Below, in pieces: positions 1 through 8,752 of a stretch of DNA of 64,000 bases. Location of the stretch: positions 186,001 through 250,000 of the forward strand of contig CAYUZU010000002.1 of assembly GCA_964448675.1 (NCBI GenBank), in the 5' to 3' direction. This stretch comes from CAYUZU01 sp964448675 (lineage in GTDB: Bacteria; Planctomycetota; Phycisphaerae; UBA1845; Fen-1342). Numbering within the stretch: position 1 is the first letter of the stretch; each line of letters starts with the position of its first letter. The notes beneath the pieces were generated by a model. That model ran no database searches, was not told the DNA's origin, and saw only the letters and a list, made by a program, of their open reading frames with translations. The translations under genes and the position numbers were made by a program.

Positions 1-807
1 CGCGATGTGGACGCCGGCGCGCACAAGGCGATGTCGCTGCGCTGCGCGGAGCAGGCGTTGCAGCTGGAGCCCGACAATCGGCGCTGCCAGCAGATGCTGG
101 CCAGCGCCCAGCTCGGCTACGCGGCGCACCTGCTGCGTGACGGGGATCATGATGGGTCGTTAGCGTTGATCGACGCCGCCGCGCGGATGGGGCGCGGGCT
201 GCACCTGGTGCATCCGCACGACCCGGCCCACACACACCTCATGTGTCGGGCGCTGATGCAGCGGGCGGAGGTCTGCATGCATCGGGGCGATCCGGCCGCC
301 GCCGTCCCCCACGCAGAGGAGGCGGTGGCGCTGGCGCAGGCCCTGGTCGCGCGCGACGGCGCGAATGTGCGGCATCTGCGCCGCCTGGCGCAGGCCTGTT
401 CCGCGGCGTACCAGTGCTGCCACCGCGCGGGGGACGAGGGCGCCGCCGGTTCGCACTGGCGCAGCATGCTGTCGGCGCGGTGCCAGATCGCCGATCACCC
501 GCAGGCGACGCCCGGGGATTTGCACGTCGCGGCCGGCTCGTTACTGGGCGGGCCGTATCCGCAGCACCGCGACGCGCGTCGGGCGTTGCAGTATGCAGAG
601 CGGGCGGTCGAGCTGACGGAGGGGGCCGTGGCCGTGTACTGGTACCGGCTGGGGCTGGCACACGAAGCGCTGGGCGCGCCGGCGGAGGCGGTGCAGTGCC
701 TGGAGCAGGCCCGCGCGCAGGCGGCGGCGGAGGACGAGCTGCTGTCGCGGATTGACGCCCGGCTGGCGCGGTTGCGGGACGCGGAGCCGGCCGCCGCGAC
801 GCCGTGA
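1..807 (+). CDS. TPR-repeat protein, C-terminal part (5' end outside window)
   Basis: The frame is open from the first base, so the gene begins upstream; a GTG at 7 is probably internal. The visible 268 residues are alanine/arginine-rich alpha-helical repeats of tetratricopeptide type: an A-x-x-x-L-x-P-D-N style helix pair near the start, an AVPHAEEAVALAQ repeat near residue 100, and a clear terminal repeat with YWYRLGLAHEALGAPAEAVQ near residue 215-235. No signal peptide or membrane segment is visible in this part. In planctomycetes such C-terminal TPR arrays commonly follow a Ser/Thr kinase domain (family knowledge), but nothing here shows a kinase, so only a protein-protein interaction role is inferred. 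Confidence 0.75.
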   Translation, partial: RDVDAGAHKAMSLRCAEQALQLEPDNRRCQQMLASAQLGYAAHLLRDGDHDGSLALIDAAARMGRGLHLVHPHDPAHTHLMCRALMQRAEVCMHRGDPAAAVPHAEEAVALAQALVARDGANVRHLRRLAQACSAAYQCCHRAGDEGAAGSHWRSMLSARCQIADHPQATPGDLHVAAGSLLGGPYPQHRDARRALQYAERAVELTEGAVAVYWYRLGLAHEALGAPAEAVQCLEQARAQAAAEDELLSRIDARLARLRDAEPAAATP

Positions 808-853
808 GGGACGGTGGGGCACGTGGTGACGGGGATGCGGGTCGGCGTGCCGC

Positions 854-1414
854 TCATTCATCACGCCGGGTCGTCGCAAAGACGTTGACCGTGACCGCCG
901 GCAGCTCGGCGATGCCCGTGTCCAATCGTAGTTTGGCGCGGTGCATTCCCGGGCGCAGTGGCGGCTGCGTTGTCACCGTCAGCCGGTAGCGGAAGCCGGG
1001 GTCGAGCGGCTCGAGTTGGACGGCGAACGGGGCCGCGGCGTCGCTGAGCAGCCGCAGGTCGAACGGCCGGTCATATGTGTTGCGCAGCTCGACGGACGCA
1101 GATTGCGGTACATCGCATGGGATGTCGTCCATGTGGATGCCATGCCGGCGCGGCGCGGGCGTGACCTCGTCGGCGCCTTCAGGCACGGTCCGTCGAAAGC
1201 ACGCGCCCGTCGCGGCGGCGCGAACATAGCCGGACGCGAGCGTGTAGCGCCGCGTCTCATCCGCACCCGCAAAGCTGCGCGCGGCGCGCAGACTGGCAAG
1301 CGACGTCGTCTGCGCCGGGTGGTGACGGCTGGCGGTGCAGGAAAGGATGAGGACCGTTGCGGCGAGCACGATCACAAATGGCCACGGCTTGTAGCGCCGA
1401 TTGATGTGAACCAT
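854..1414 (-). CDS. Putative small lipoprotein with DUF1573-like fold
   Basis: This encodes 186 residues. The N-terminus has a basic start, a hydrophobic stretch (residues 12-26) and a cysteine in the ILSC context, consistent with a slightly off-consensus lipobox and export to the envelope. The C-terminal half reads like an Ig-like beta-sandwich of the DUF1573 kind: a line ending VELRNTYDRPFDLRLLS, then repeated beta strands finishing with AELPAVTVNVFATT. No catalytic motif is apparent. The gene is convergent with the TPR gene, with about 46 bp between them. The start at 1414 is the first Met before the signal sequence. Function unknown; a structural envelope protein is the best inference. 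Confidence 0.6.
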   Translation of the reverse strand: MVHINRRYKPWPFVIVLAATVLILSCTASRHHPAQTTSLASLRAARSFAGADETRRYTLASGYVRAAATGACFRRTVPEGADEVTPAPRRHGIHMDDIPCDVPQSASVELRNTYDRPFDLRLLSDAAAPFAVQLEPLDPGFRYRLTVTTQPPLRPGMHRAKLRLDTGIAELPAVTVNVFATTRRDE

Positions 1415-1651
1415 GTCCCGTTCCCCGTATTGGTCTTGGCATCACCACAAGCTGTCCCCGCTGATCAGGATAGCGGGGTCGGCCGTGGGCGGCCAACGTA
1501 CTCTGGTCGCAGACAGGCGCGGGGCTGCACGGCGCAGGCACCGGGGACCTCGTCCGGCACAGTCAAGCCCGCTGCCTCGCGGCCGGGGTCCGGCTGCAGC
1601 GCGTCGCCGGCACCATGAACGGATCATTGATCATTGCACATGGCCGGCGGC

Positions 1652-1996
1652 TCATTGCTCATTGATCTCGTCGACCAACTCGACCGCGCGCCGCAGGTGT
1701 GGGATGACGATGGAGCCGCCGACGATCAGCGCCACATTGAACGCTTCGAGCAGTTGCTCGTCACTGACGCCGAGCTCCTTGCAGCGGATCACGTGATACG
1801 CGATGCAGTCGTCACAGCGCAGCACCAGCGACCCGATCAGCCCGCCGATCTCTTTGGTGCGGGCGTCGAGCGCCCCGTCGGCGTACGCCTTGGTGTCGAG
1901 CGTGAAGAACCGGTTGATCCCCAGGTTCCCCGCCGCCAGGATCCGCTCATTCATCTTCTCGCGGTATGTGCGAAAATGCTCCAGTCGCGTAGCCAT
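1652..1996 (-). CDS. Carboxymuconolactone decarboxylase / AhpD-like family protein
   Basis: This is a 114-residue all-helical protein with the family signature RCDDCIAYHV (a CxxC followed by His four residues later), as in AhpD-like alkylhydroperoxidases and CMD-domain proteins. The LxVSDEQLLEAFNVALIVGGS segment is also typical. The CxxC-H motif suggests a redox-active disulfide and a role in peroxide or thiol chemistry in the cytoplasm; the substrate cannot be told. The start at 1996 is preferred over an upstream in-frame ATG at 2023 because AGGAGA lies five bases before it, and because the extra nine residues do not resemble the family. It stands alone. Confidence 0.85.
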   Translation of the reverse strand: MATRLEHFRTYREKMNERILAAGNLGINRFFTLDTKAYADGALDARTKEIGGLIGSLVLRCDDCIAYHVIRCKELGVSDEQLLEAFNVALIVGGSIVIPHLRRAVELVDEINEQ

Positions 1997-2136
1997 GCTC
2001 GTCTCCTGCGCTCGGCGTGCCATCCCGTCCGGCGGGGGCCATTAGAACCGCCCCACCGTCGCTTGTCGCCCCCCGGCTTGTTGACGGTCCCCGGCGGCGG
2101 GTTGACAATCCGTCGTGACAACCGGCTCCCGCGTGG

Positions 2137-4059
2137 ATGGAGCCACCGCGGCCCGAGCGACGGACGTTCATGAAGCGACAATCCAAGCCCAAGAAGAGCC
2201 GACGCGAGCCGCCGACCGGTCCGCCGCTGCGACCGTTTCTCGCGGATTTGGGTCAGGTGCTGCTGCTGTATGCGCTCAGTGCGCTGCTGCTGTGCTGGAT
2301 CTTCCCGCCGAACGGCCTGTGGCCGCTGGTGTTCGTGGCGCTGGTGCCGTGGACCTTCGGCACGTGTCGGGCGCACCGGGCGTGGCTGGTGCATTGGCTG
2401 AGCTACTTCGCGGGCTTCGCTTTTTTCCTGGTGGCGCTGCGCTGGCTGCGGCCGGTGACCGCCGAGGGCTGGGTTGCGCTGGCGGCGTACCTCGCGATCT
2501 ACTGGACGCTGGCGGCATGGGCCATCCGCACGGCCCGGCGACACAACATCTCGCCGATCTGGAGCCTGCCAGTGGTGTGGGTCGGGTGCGAGTTCCTGCG
2601 GGCGATCGTCATGACCGGGTTTCCGTGGCTGTTCCTGGCCCACAGCCTATATGAGCAACTGTCCCTGATCCAGATCAGCGATATCACCGGGGCCTATGGC
2701 GTGTCGTTTCTCGCGGCGCTGGTCAACGGCGTGCTCGTCGAGTTCGCGCTGCGCCGCTGGCGGCCGCCGGCCCCCCACACGAGTCGCCGGCAGGTCATCG
2801 CCGGCGTCGTAGCGGCCTTGCTGCTGCTGGCAGCGACGCTGGGCTACGGGCACTTCCGCCTGAATCAGGTCGATTTTGAGCAGGCGCCGGCCGCCCGCGG
2901 GCCGCGCGTGGCGGTGATTCAGGAGGACTTTCCGCTGCGGTCGACGTTCCCGTATGGGGCCCCGGCGCAGCTCGTGCTGGCGCGTTACCTGCGGCTCGCC
3001 GCCGAAGCCGCGCAGGAGAACCCGGACCTGATCGTCTTCCCAGAGACGGTGTGGAGCTCGGTGCAGAATCTCGAGTTCGTCCAGAGCGAGCGGGCCACGG
3101 TCGAGGACGACTACGCCGACACGTGGATCTGGGGCAACGCGTGTCACGAGGCGCTGTCCGCGTTCGCGCGCGGGGACTACCCGGCGGTCAACGTGGTGCT
3201 CAGCCGTCACGAGCGCGGCAATCTGCGGCTGCCGCGGCTACCGGCGACGGGCGGCCCGCCGTGCACGGTCGTGGTCGGATCGGTTTCGTTCGAGCTCTTC
3301 CCCAAGGCGACGTACCCCAAGGTCAAGCGCTACAACTCGGCGCTGGTCTATGATCCGGACGGCCAGCAACGGCTGGTCCGCTACGACAAGCAGCACCTGG
3401 TGCCGTTCGGGGAAGTCGTCCCGTTCCGCTACGGCCGGCTGCACTTCCTGTACCGCGAGCTGAACAAGCTCAGTCCGTTCAGCCGCGGCGGCACGATCGA
3501 ATACTCGCTGACGCCGGGCGTCGAGGCGACGATCTTCGACCTGGCGACCGACGAGGGCACGTATCGCTTCGCCGTCCCGATCTGCTACGAGGACGTGACG
3601 CCGTACATCATCCGCGAAGCGGTTTGGGAGGGGGCGCGTCGGCGGACGGACTTCCTGGTCAGCATCAGCAACGACGCCTGGTTCCTCTACAGCAACGAGC
3701 TGCCGCAGCACCTGGCGATTTGCGCATTTCGCGCTGTCGAGAACCGCGTCGGCATCGCCCGGGCGGTCAACACCGGCATCAGCGGTTTCATCGACCCCAA
3801 CGGCCGGATCTACTCGCGCGTCGCCGACAGCCGCGGGCGGACGTACTATCCGCACGAGGGCGGCGTGGTCGACTACGACCTCGAACGCGTGATCCTCGGC
3901 ACGCGCGGCAGCCTGTACGGCCGCTTCGGCGACTGGTTCGCCGGCCTGTGCCTGCTGGCGTCGGTACTGCTGTGGATCGGCGGCGTGTTCGAGCGCTGGG
4001 TCATGGCCCTCAAGCACCGGATCGAGTTGATGTTCCCCCGCATGCAGAAGGGAGACTGA
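2137..4059 (+). CDS. lnt: Apolipoprotein N-acyltransferase
   Basis: This inner-membrane enzyme N-acylates the diacylated cysteine of lipoproteins, the last step of lipoprotein maturation. The 640-residue protein has an N-terminal set of hydrophobic helices (residues about 30-250), including the family motif TGFPWLFLAHS. A periplasmic nitrilase-fold domain follows. The catalytic triad is visible as E303 (VFPETVW), K418 (YDKQHLVPFGE, with E426) and C483 (VPICYED), and a last hydrophobic helix lies near residue 600-620. Length is somewhat above the E. coli enzyme (about 510) because of insertions in the nitrilase domain. The start could also be the ATG at 2170; neither has a strong ribosome site. 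A HEAT lipoprotein follows after 3 bp, and the many lipoproteins in this window would be its clients. Confidence 0.95.
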   Translation: MEPPRPERRTFMKRQSKPKKSRREPPTGPPLRPFLADLGQVLLLYALSALLLCWIFPPNGLWPLVFVALVPWTFGTCRAHRAWLVHWLSYFAGFAFFLVALRWLRPVTAEGWVALAAYLAIYWTLAAWAIRTARRHNISPIWSLPVVWVGCEFLRAIVMTGFPWLFLAHSLYEQLSLIQISDITGAYGVSFLAALVNGVLVEFALRRWRPPAPHTSRRQVIAGVVAALLLLAATLGYGHFRLNQVDFEQAPAARGPRVAVIQEDFPLRSTFPYGAPAQLVLARYLRLAAEAAQENPDLIVFPETVWSSVQNLEFVQSERATVEDDYADTWIWGNACHEALSAFARGDYPAVNVVLSRHERGNLRLPRLPATGGPPCTVVVGSVSFELFPKATYPKVKRYNSALVYDPDGQQRLVRYDKQHLVPFGEVVPFRYGRLHFLYRELNKLSPFSRGGTIEYSLTPGVEATIFDLATDEGTYRFAVPICYEDVTPYIIREAVWEGARRRTDFLVSISNDAWFLYSNELPQHLAICAFRAVENRVGIARAVNTGISGFIDPNGRIYSRVADSRGRTYYPHEGGVVDYDLERVILGTRGSLYGRFGDWFAGLCLLASVLLWIGGVFERWVMALKHRIELMFPRMQKGD

Positions 4060-4062
4060 CGC

Positions 4063-5142
4063 GTGTACCTGGCTCGCAGACGACCAATCGCAACATCGGC
4101 GCGACGGGGTCTCATGCTGCTGGTGCTGGGCGGCGGGCTGCTCGGTGCCGGCGGCTGCACGGCCCCCGAGGCGGAAAGCCGCATGACGTTGAGCCGCCCG
4201 GAGCAGATGGCGCTGTACAACCGGGCGCTGGACCTGCTCGTGACGGCGGCCAGCAGTGAGCGGGACGCGGTGACCTGCAACGCGATCGAGGCGCTGGTGC
4301 GCGTGTCGCCCGCGGACGGCAAGGAAGCGTTTCGCGACGCGCTCGACTCCGACTCGCCGCGCGTGCGCTACGCAGGCCTGGTCGCGCTGGGGCAGACGCG
4401 GCAGTGCGCGCCGATCGAAGCCATCCGCGCCGCGATCCGTGACCCGCATCCCCTCGTGCGGCTGGCTGCGGCGTACGCAGCGGTGCGTTGTGGGTACGAG
4501 GGGCCGGCGCGGATCCTCGTGCAGACGCTGAACGACGCGCCCGAGGAACGGCTGCGGGCGGATGCCGCCACGCTGATCGGCCGGCTCGAGGAATCGCGGG
4601 CGGCCAAGCGGCTGGAAGCGGCGCTGCGCAGTCCGGCCAACGAGCGCTCCAGCCGGGTCACGATCGCGATCTACGGTGCGCTGGCGCGGCTGGGTGACGA
4701 AGAGGGAGTGCGGAAACTGGTCTTCTATTCGTGTGGTGGCGCGGCCGATCGGACCGAAGCGCTGCTGATCCTCGCCGACCTCGACAACCTCGCTTTCCGG
4801 GACGACCTGCTCTACGCCCTGGCCGGTCCCGAAGAGGAGTACCTCGAAGCACGGCTGATCGCGGCCCGCGGCCTGGGCCGGTTGGGCTTCGACGACGGTT
4901 ACGTGCTGGCACTGGACATGATCGACTACACCGACCCGGATTCGAGCCCGACGGATCCCGATCGTACGTTTGCCGTGCGTTCGCTGGCGATCCACGCGCT
5001 GGCGGAAATTGGTGATCCGCGCGCGCTCGAGCCGCTGCGCGCCATCGCCGCGGACCAGAGTGACCCGCGCCTGCAGGTCGCGGCCTCGTACGCCATCTGC
5101 CGGATCATCCAGAAGCACGGAACGGTGCCCGGGGCCGGTTGA
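4063..5142 (+). CDS. HEAT-repeat lipoprotein
   Basis: This 359-residue protein starts at a GTG three bases after lnt and is probably co-transcribed with it. The N-terminus has arginines, a hydrophobic core and the lipobox GAGGC (cysteine near residue 32), so it should be a lipid-anchored envelope protein and a direct client of the neighbouring enzyme. The rest is a run of HEAT/PBS-lyase-like helix pairs, for example SPRVRYAGLVALGQTRQ, HPLVRLAAAYAAVRCG and SLAIHALAEIGDPRALEPL. This is a scaffold fold with no catalytic residues. The partner is unknown. Confidence 0.85.
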   Translation: MYLARRRPIATSARRGLMLLVLGGGLLGAGGCTAPEAESRMTLSRPEQMALYNRALDLLVTAASSERDAVTCNAIEALVRVSPADGKEAFRDALDSDSPRVRYAGLVALGQTRQCAPIEAIRAAIRDPHPLVRLAAAYAAVRCGYEGPARILVQTLNDAPEERLRADAATLIGRLEESRAAKRLEAALRSPANERSSRVTIAIYGALARLGDEEGVRKLVFYSCGGAADRTEALLILADLDNLAFRDDLLYALAGPEEEYLEARLIAARGLGRLGFDDGYVLALDMIDYTDPDSSPTDPDRTFAVRSLAIHALAEIGDPRALEPLRAIAADQSDPRLQVAASYAICRIIQKHGTVPGAG

Positions 5143-5208
5143 CGCAGCCACCGGCCGGCATGAGCATGTCTTTTCACTGGGGGCTGTCATTCGCGAAGGC
5201 ACGCGGCG

Positions 5209-5613
5209 ATGCTGAGAACGGGAGAAATCGAGCAGATCGCCGAAGCACGACTCGCCGACGCGCAGTTGCTGCTCGACGCGGACCGCTACGACGGTGCGGT
5301 ATACCTTTGCGGCGATGCCGTGGAGTTGGGGTTGAAGGCACGAATCTGCCGCACGCTGCGATGGGCCGGGTTTCCAAGTACGACCGGCGAGTTGCGGGAT
5401 TAGAAGACATTCCGGACGCACAGCCTCGACGTGCTGCTGCATCTCACTGGCGTTGAGGATACAACCAAGTCTGGGTTGTTCGGCGAGTGGTCAAGGGTTG
5501 CCGAGTGGGATCCGGAGTCTCGCTACAAACCAATCGGTAGCGCCGACAGGAAGGACGCAATGGAAATGCTCAAGTCGGCACGCACGCTGCTGGACACATT
5601 ATGCGGGAAATAG
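5209..5613 (+). pseudogene. HEPN-domain gene interrupted by an in-frame TAG
   Basis: One reading frame runs from an ATG at 5209 (GAAGG about ten bases upstream) to a TAG at 5401-5403, and then continues in the same frame without another stop to the TAG ending at 5613. Together it spells one HEPN-type protein of about 134 codons. The first half is an alpha-helical HEPN start (ARLADAQLLLDADRYDGAVYLCGDAVELGLKARI). The second half begins KTFRTHSLDVLLHLTG, the usual HEPN continuation with the R-T-H polar site, and ends with a helix KDAMEMLKSARTLL. HEPN proteins are RNA-binding or RNase-like components of toxin-antitoxin and defence systems (family knowledge). A single base change, a sequencing error or stop readthrough could explain the TAG. 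Confidence 0.75.
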
Positions 5614-6014
5614 TCACCAAGCTGAAAGAGCAAGAGAAGACCATGGCTCGGGAGCGCGGGCCGTTTGACCTGTTTGCGCTCTCATTGCGTGAGGACGCAC
5701 CCGACGTCTGGGACTTGCTCGTGGCCGGTGACTGGATCGAGCGTGACGAACTGGATGCGTTGAAGTACATCTCGCAGAAGCTCAAGGAGGTCTTGACTTC
5801 CGATGAACTGCGGAAGCTCTCCCGCATCGCAATCATCGATACGGACAACCCGACGCTCGATGTGCTTCACAAGACGATGAACGTCGAGCACGGACAAGCC
5901 GAGATCAGAAACACCAACCTGTTCGGCCTCCAGATCAGGCGCATGTACCTCATCACGTCGCAACGACGGAACGGTAACCTGTCTGAGAACACCGCTGGCG
6001 ATCAGAAGAGCTGA
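5601..6014 (+). CDS. Conserved partner protein of the HEPN gene, function unknown
   Basis: This 137-residue protein begins at an ATG overlapping the end of the HEPN frame by 13 bases, the arrangement of a translationally coupled pair. The sequence is acidic and helical with a central core (DLFALSLREDAPDVWDLLVAGDWIERDELDALKYI), then an LSRIAIIDTDNPTLDVLH segment and an NLFGLQIRRMYLITSQR end. I recognise this general pattern from uncharacterised proteins found beside HEPN genes, but cannot name a characterised family. It lacks the GSx10DxD motif of the MNT nucleotidyltransferases that usually pair with HEPN toxins. An ATG at 5643 is an alternative start. It may be an antitoxin or modulator (inference). 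Confidence 0.65.
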   Translation: MREIVTKLKEQEKTMARERGPFDLFALSLREDAPDVWDLLVAGDWIERDELDALKYISQKLKEVLTSDELRKLSRIAIIDTDNPTLDVLHKTMNVEHGQAEIRNTNLFGLQIRRMYLITSQRRNGNLSENTAGDQKS

Positions 6015-6034
6015 GCCAGTGGGCCGGGGTCCCC

Positions 6035-7858
6035 CTACCGCGCTTGTTCGCGCGTAGCGCTGCGCGCGGTGCGGTTGGCCACGACCGACACCTTCACCGG
6101 CGTGCAGACGGGCGCACAGCCGACGCCCCCCTTCAGGTACACCTGCAGCTCGTGCTCACCGGGCTCGATGCGGACCGCCGAGAGATCCGGCATCAGCGTC
6201 AGCACTTGCTGCGGCGCCAGGCGCAGGGCATAGGCCGTCGCGAGCGGCCCCTGCGTCTCGGGCACCCGATACGCCAGCGTCTCCCCGTCAAGCCGAATGA
6301 TCGGCGTGACCTCGGCCGTAGCGCCGCCGGCGTTCTGCAGCTGCACGAAACCGAGCTGCGCACCGCCATGCAGGTACGACACGCCGTCGTCCGATATTCG
6401 CGGCACCAGGATCAGCTCGTCCGCGACGAGAAACTGCACCTGCACCTGCGGCTCCGGCGGCGGCGGTCCTGTGCCGACGACAGCATGCACACCGCCGCGC
6501 TCGGGCAGGTCGAATGCCAGGCGACATTCCCAAATCCCCGGAAGCTCGACCAGGCTTGCCAGGCGCGCACCGCGTACCCACGGTCGCTGGTCGCCGTCGC
6601 GTCGCACCCACACGCGCGTGCCGGCGTGCTTGACGCGAAACGGCAGCGTGCTGGTGGCGTGCAGCTCCACACGCTCGCGCGACCCGTCGTTCGGGCCGTC
6701 CAGTACCAGCCGAAGGTGTCCGGCGGGCAGCGACGCCGCCGTGCCGTCTTGGGCCAGGGGTGGCGTGAGCACGGCGCGGTCGCCGTCGAGGTCCACCACG
6801 CGGTAGTGGCTTGTGCCGGTCGCGCCGCCGCGCGTCGCCGGACTGGCCTGGTGCGTGCGGAGGTAGAGCATGGGTCGCGCCGCGGTTACCAGCTCGAGAT
6901 ACTCGCGCCCGTCCCAGTCGCGGTGGCCGCCGGCGAACCACAAGCCGAGCCGACCAGCGCGGATCATGCCGTTGAGCGTCCCCGCGGCCTGCCAGTGGGC
7001 CAGCAGATTGGGAGACTGATCGTGTGACACCACGAAGGCCATCTCGTGCCTGCGGCCAGGCAGGTCGCGCTCGAGCCAGGCGATCTGGTCGGCGTCGTGC
7101 ACGACCGGCTGCTTCGGCAGGTCGTAGAGCACGAACGCGCGATACGGCCCCACCTCGATCGCGCCGATCGGGCTCGGCGCCAGGTAGCGACTGTATTGCT
7201 CGAGATCGTCGTGATCGCCGCACGCCGCCAGAACCGGAGCATCGAATGCCGCGAAGTAGCGCGCCAGTTCCTGCCAGGCGGCGTCCGGGTCATCGTGGGT
7301 GGCATCGATGTAGTCGCCACTGGTGACGATCAGTGTCGGCTGCAACAGGTTGATCTCGTCGACCAGCGCCCAGTCGAAGTCCGGCACGCCCGCCTCCCCC
7401 ACGTTCATGTTTGACAGGTGCACCAATCGCACGCGTTGCTCGGGCTTGCGCACGGCGACCGCGTGCGGCCCCGTGACACGCGCGGCATCGTTGCGCACGA
7501 CGATGTCGTAGGTCTGCTCCGGCACGTCCGCCGGCACCCGCAGGTGGTAGCAGGCCCCGCTCTCGGGAGTGCCGCGGGCCAGGTCGCCGCTGAGCAGGTG
7601 GTCGTGCACCGGAAAGTCCGGCGCGGAAAGCTCGAAACGCGGCACGCCGCCCGCGGGGTCGAACTGGATCGTCACGGGCAGAATGCCGCCCGGCGCGACG
7701 AAAGTCGGGCGCCCCTGGGTCGGCGCCACGAGCACCATCCCGTCCACGTCCGCCGGCTCCGGAGCGGCCGGCGCCAGCGCGACCGACCGTGCGGCCACAA
7801 GCAGCGCGGACAGGCACAACCCGCGTTGGGAGAGGATGCGGCGAGTCAACGAGCGCAT
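6035..7858 (-). CDS. Secreted metallophosphoesterase-like protein with altered metal ligands
   Basis: This 607-residue protein has an N-terminal signal-like stretch (residues 12-32), an Ig-like beta domain to about residue 135, a calcineurin-like phosphoesterase domain (about 140-370) and a beta-rich C-terminal part. The phosphoesterase order is recognisable: HLSNMN (residues 147-152) where LSDxH is usual, TSGDYID, CGDHDD for GNHD, VVSHDQS, and AGGHRDW for GHxH. Several ligand positions are therefore substituted: the first Asp and His are both Asn, the Asn of GNHD is Asp, and the last His is Asp. It may bind metal differently or be inactive. It is divergent from the uracil-DNA glycosylase gene, 45 bp away, so promoters must overlap there. 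Confidence 0.8.
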   Translation of the reverse strand: MRSLTRRILSQRGLCLSALLVAARSVALAPAAPEPADVDGMVLVAPTQGRPTFVAPGGILPVTIQFDPAGGVPRFELSAPDFPVHDHLLSGDLARGTPESGACYHLRVPADVPEQTYDIVVRNDAARVTGPHAVAVRKPEQRVRLVHLSNMNVGEAGVPDFDWALVDEINLLQPTLIVTSGDYIDATHDDPDAAWQELARYFAAFDAPVLAACGDHDDLEQYSRYLAPSPIGAIEVGPYRAFVLYDLPKQPVVHDADQIAWLERDLPGRRHEMAFVVSHDQSPNLLAHWQAAGTLNGMIRAGRLGLWFAGGHRDWDGREYLELVTAARPMLYLRTHQASPATRGGATGTSHYRVVDLDGDRAVLTPPLAQDGTAASLPAGHLRLVLDGPNDGSRERVELHATSTLPFRVKHAGTRVWVRRDGDQRPWVRGARLASLVELPGIWECRLAFDLPERGGVHAVVGTGPPPPEPQVQVQFLVADELILVPRISDDGVSYLHGGAQLGFVQLQNAGGATAEVTPIIRLDGETLAYRVPETQGPLATAYALRLAPQQVLTLMPDLSAVRIEPGEHELQVYLKGGVGCAPVCTPVKVSVVANRTARSATREQAR

Positions 7859-7903
7859 AGCGATACCCTTGCTGCGGGGTACGGGACTCCGTATCCTGTG
7901 ATC

Positions 7904-8752
7904 GTGTCAGAATCGCCCACAAATCCAGCAATCAACGGAATTCGTGAGTGGTTGCGCAATGAACGCCGGCTTGGCGTCACGCACTGTGCGGTGCCACGGG
8001 TCACGCTGGCCCGCGCCGCTGCGCCGGCCGCGGCGCCGTCGGCAGCCCCGGCCCGTGCCGCCACCACCTCCGCGCCCCTGATCTCCGAGACCATGGACGA
8101 CCCCAACCTCCCCGCGTTGAACCAGGAAGACCTCGGCACCGATGCGGCCCGCGCCGCCCTGGAAGCCCTCGACCGGCAATTCGTGCGCGACTGCACAAAG
8201 TGCCGCCTGCACGAGCACCGCAGCCAGACCGTCTTTGGTGACGGGCACCCGCGGCCCGAGGTGGTCTTCATCGGTGAAGGCCCCGGGGCGGACGAAGACG
8301 CCCAGGGCATCCCGTTCGTCGGGCGCGCCGGCCAGCTGCTGACGCGGATGATCGCGGCCATGACGCTGACGCGCGAACAGGTCTTCATCTGCAACGTTGT
8401 CAAGTGCCGCCCGCCGGGCAACCGCACCCCCACCGACGAGGAGATGCGCATCTGCCAGCCGTATCTGTTTCGCCAGTTGGCGATCCTGCGGCCCAAGGTG
8501 ATCATCGCGCTGGGGCGCCCCGCGGCGCAGTCGCTGCTGGTCACCAAGACGCCCATCTCGCGCTTGCGCGGGCGGTTCCACGACTTTCCGCCGCCCGCCC
8601 TCGCCGACGTCGGCCTGCCGCCATGCAAGCTGATGCCGACGTTTCACCCGGCCTACCTGCTGCGCAACCCGCCGGCCAAGGCGGACGCTTGGGAAGACCT
8701 GCAGCAGGTCATGGGGCTGCTCGGGCTGAAGCCGCCGGCGCGCGGGCAATGA
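7904..8752 (+). CDS. Uracil-DNA glycosylase, family 4 (Fe-S type)
   Basis: This enzyme removes uracil from DNA to start base-excision repair. The 282 residues carry the family 4 signatures: GEGPGADEDAQGIPFVGRAG (motif 1, where family 4 has GE-PG), the HPAYLLRNP motif near the end, and four cysteines spaced like the [4Fe-4S] ligands of this family: C97 and C100 (CTKC), C168 and C184 (15 residues between). Upstream is an Ala/Pro-rich linker and an N-terminal helix INGIREWLRNERRLGV, which resembles the N-terminal extension seen in this family and argues for the GTG start at 7904. The ATG at 8093 would remove it. The frame is open further upstream but that part lies antisense to the phosphoesterase gene. 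Confidence 0.93.
   Translation: MSESPTNPAINGIREWLRNERRLGVTHCAVPRVTLARAAAPAAAPSAAPARAATTSAPLISETMDDPNLPALNQEDLGTDAARAALEALDRQFVRDCTKCRLHEHRSQTVFGDGHPRPEVVFIGEGPGADEDAQGIPFVGRAGQLLTRMIAAMTLTREQVFICNVVKCRPPGNRTPTDEEMRICQPYLFRQLAILRPKVIIALGRPAAQSLLVTKTPISRLRGRFHDFPPPALADVGLPPCKLMPTFHPAYLLRNPPAKADAWEDLQQVMGLLGLKPPARGQ

Noticed and set aside
5401..5403. Pyrrolysine or programmed readthrough at TAG
   Set aside because: No tRNA-Pyl or recoding signal is visible, and the position is not a catalytic site; mutation or sequence error is simpler.
3238..5442. 734-codon open frame antisense to lnt and its neighbour
   Set aside because: It covers known genes on the other strand, its product is rich in Arg/Gln/His/Val of the kind produced by reverse reading of GC-rich genes, and it has no ribosome site or recognisable domain.
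7418..7903. Upstream extension of the uracil-DNA glycosylase
   Set aside because: The extra frame lies antisense to the phosphoesterase gene and does not resemble the glycosylase N-terminus, which begins at the helix just after 7904.
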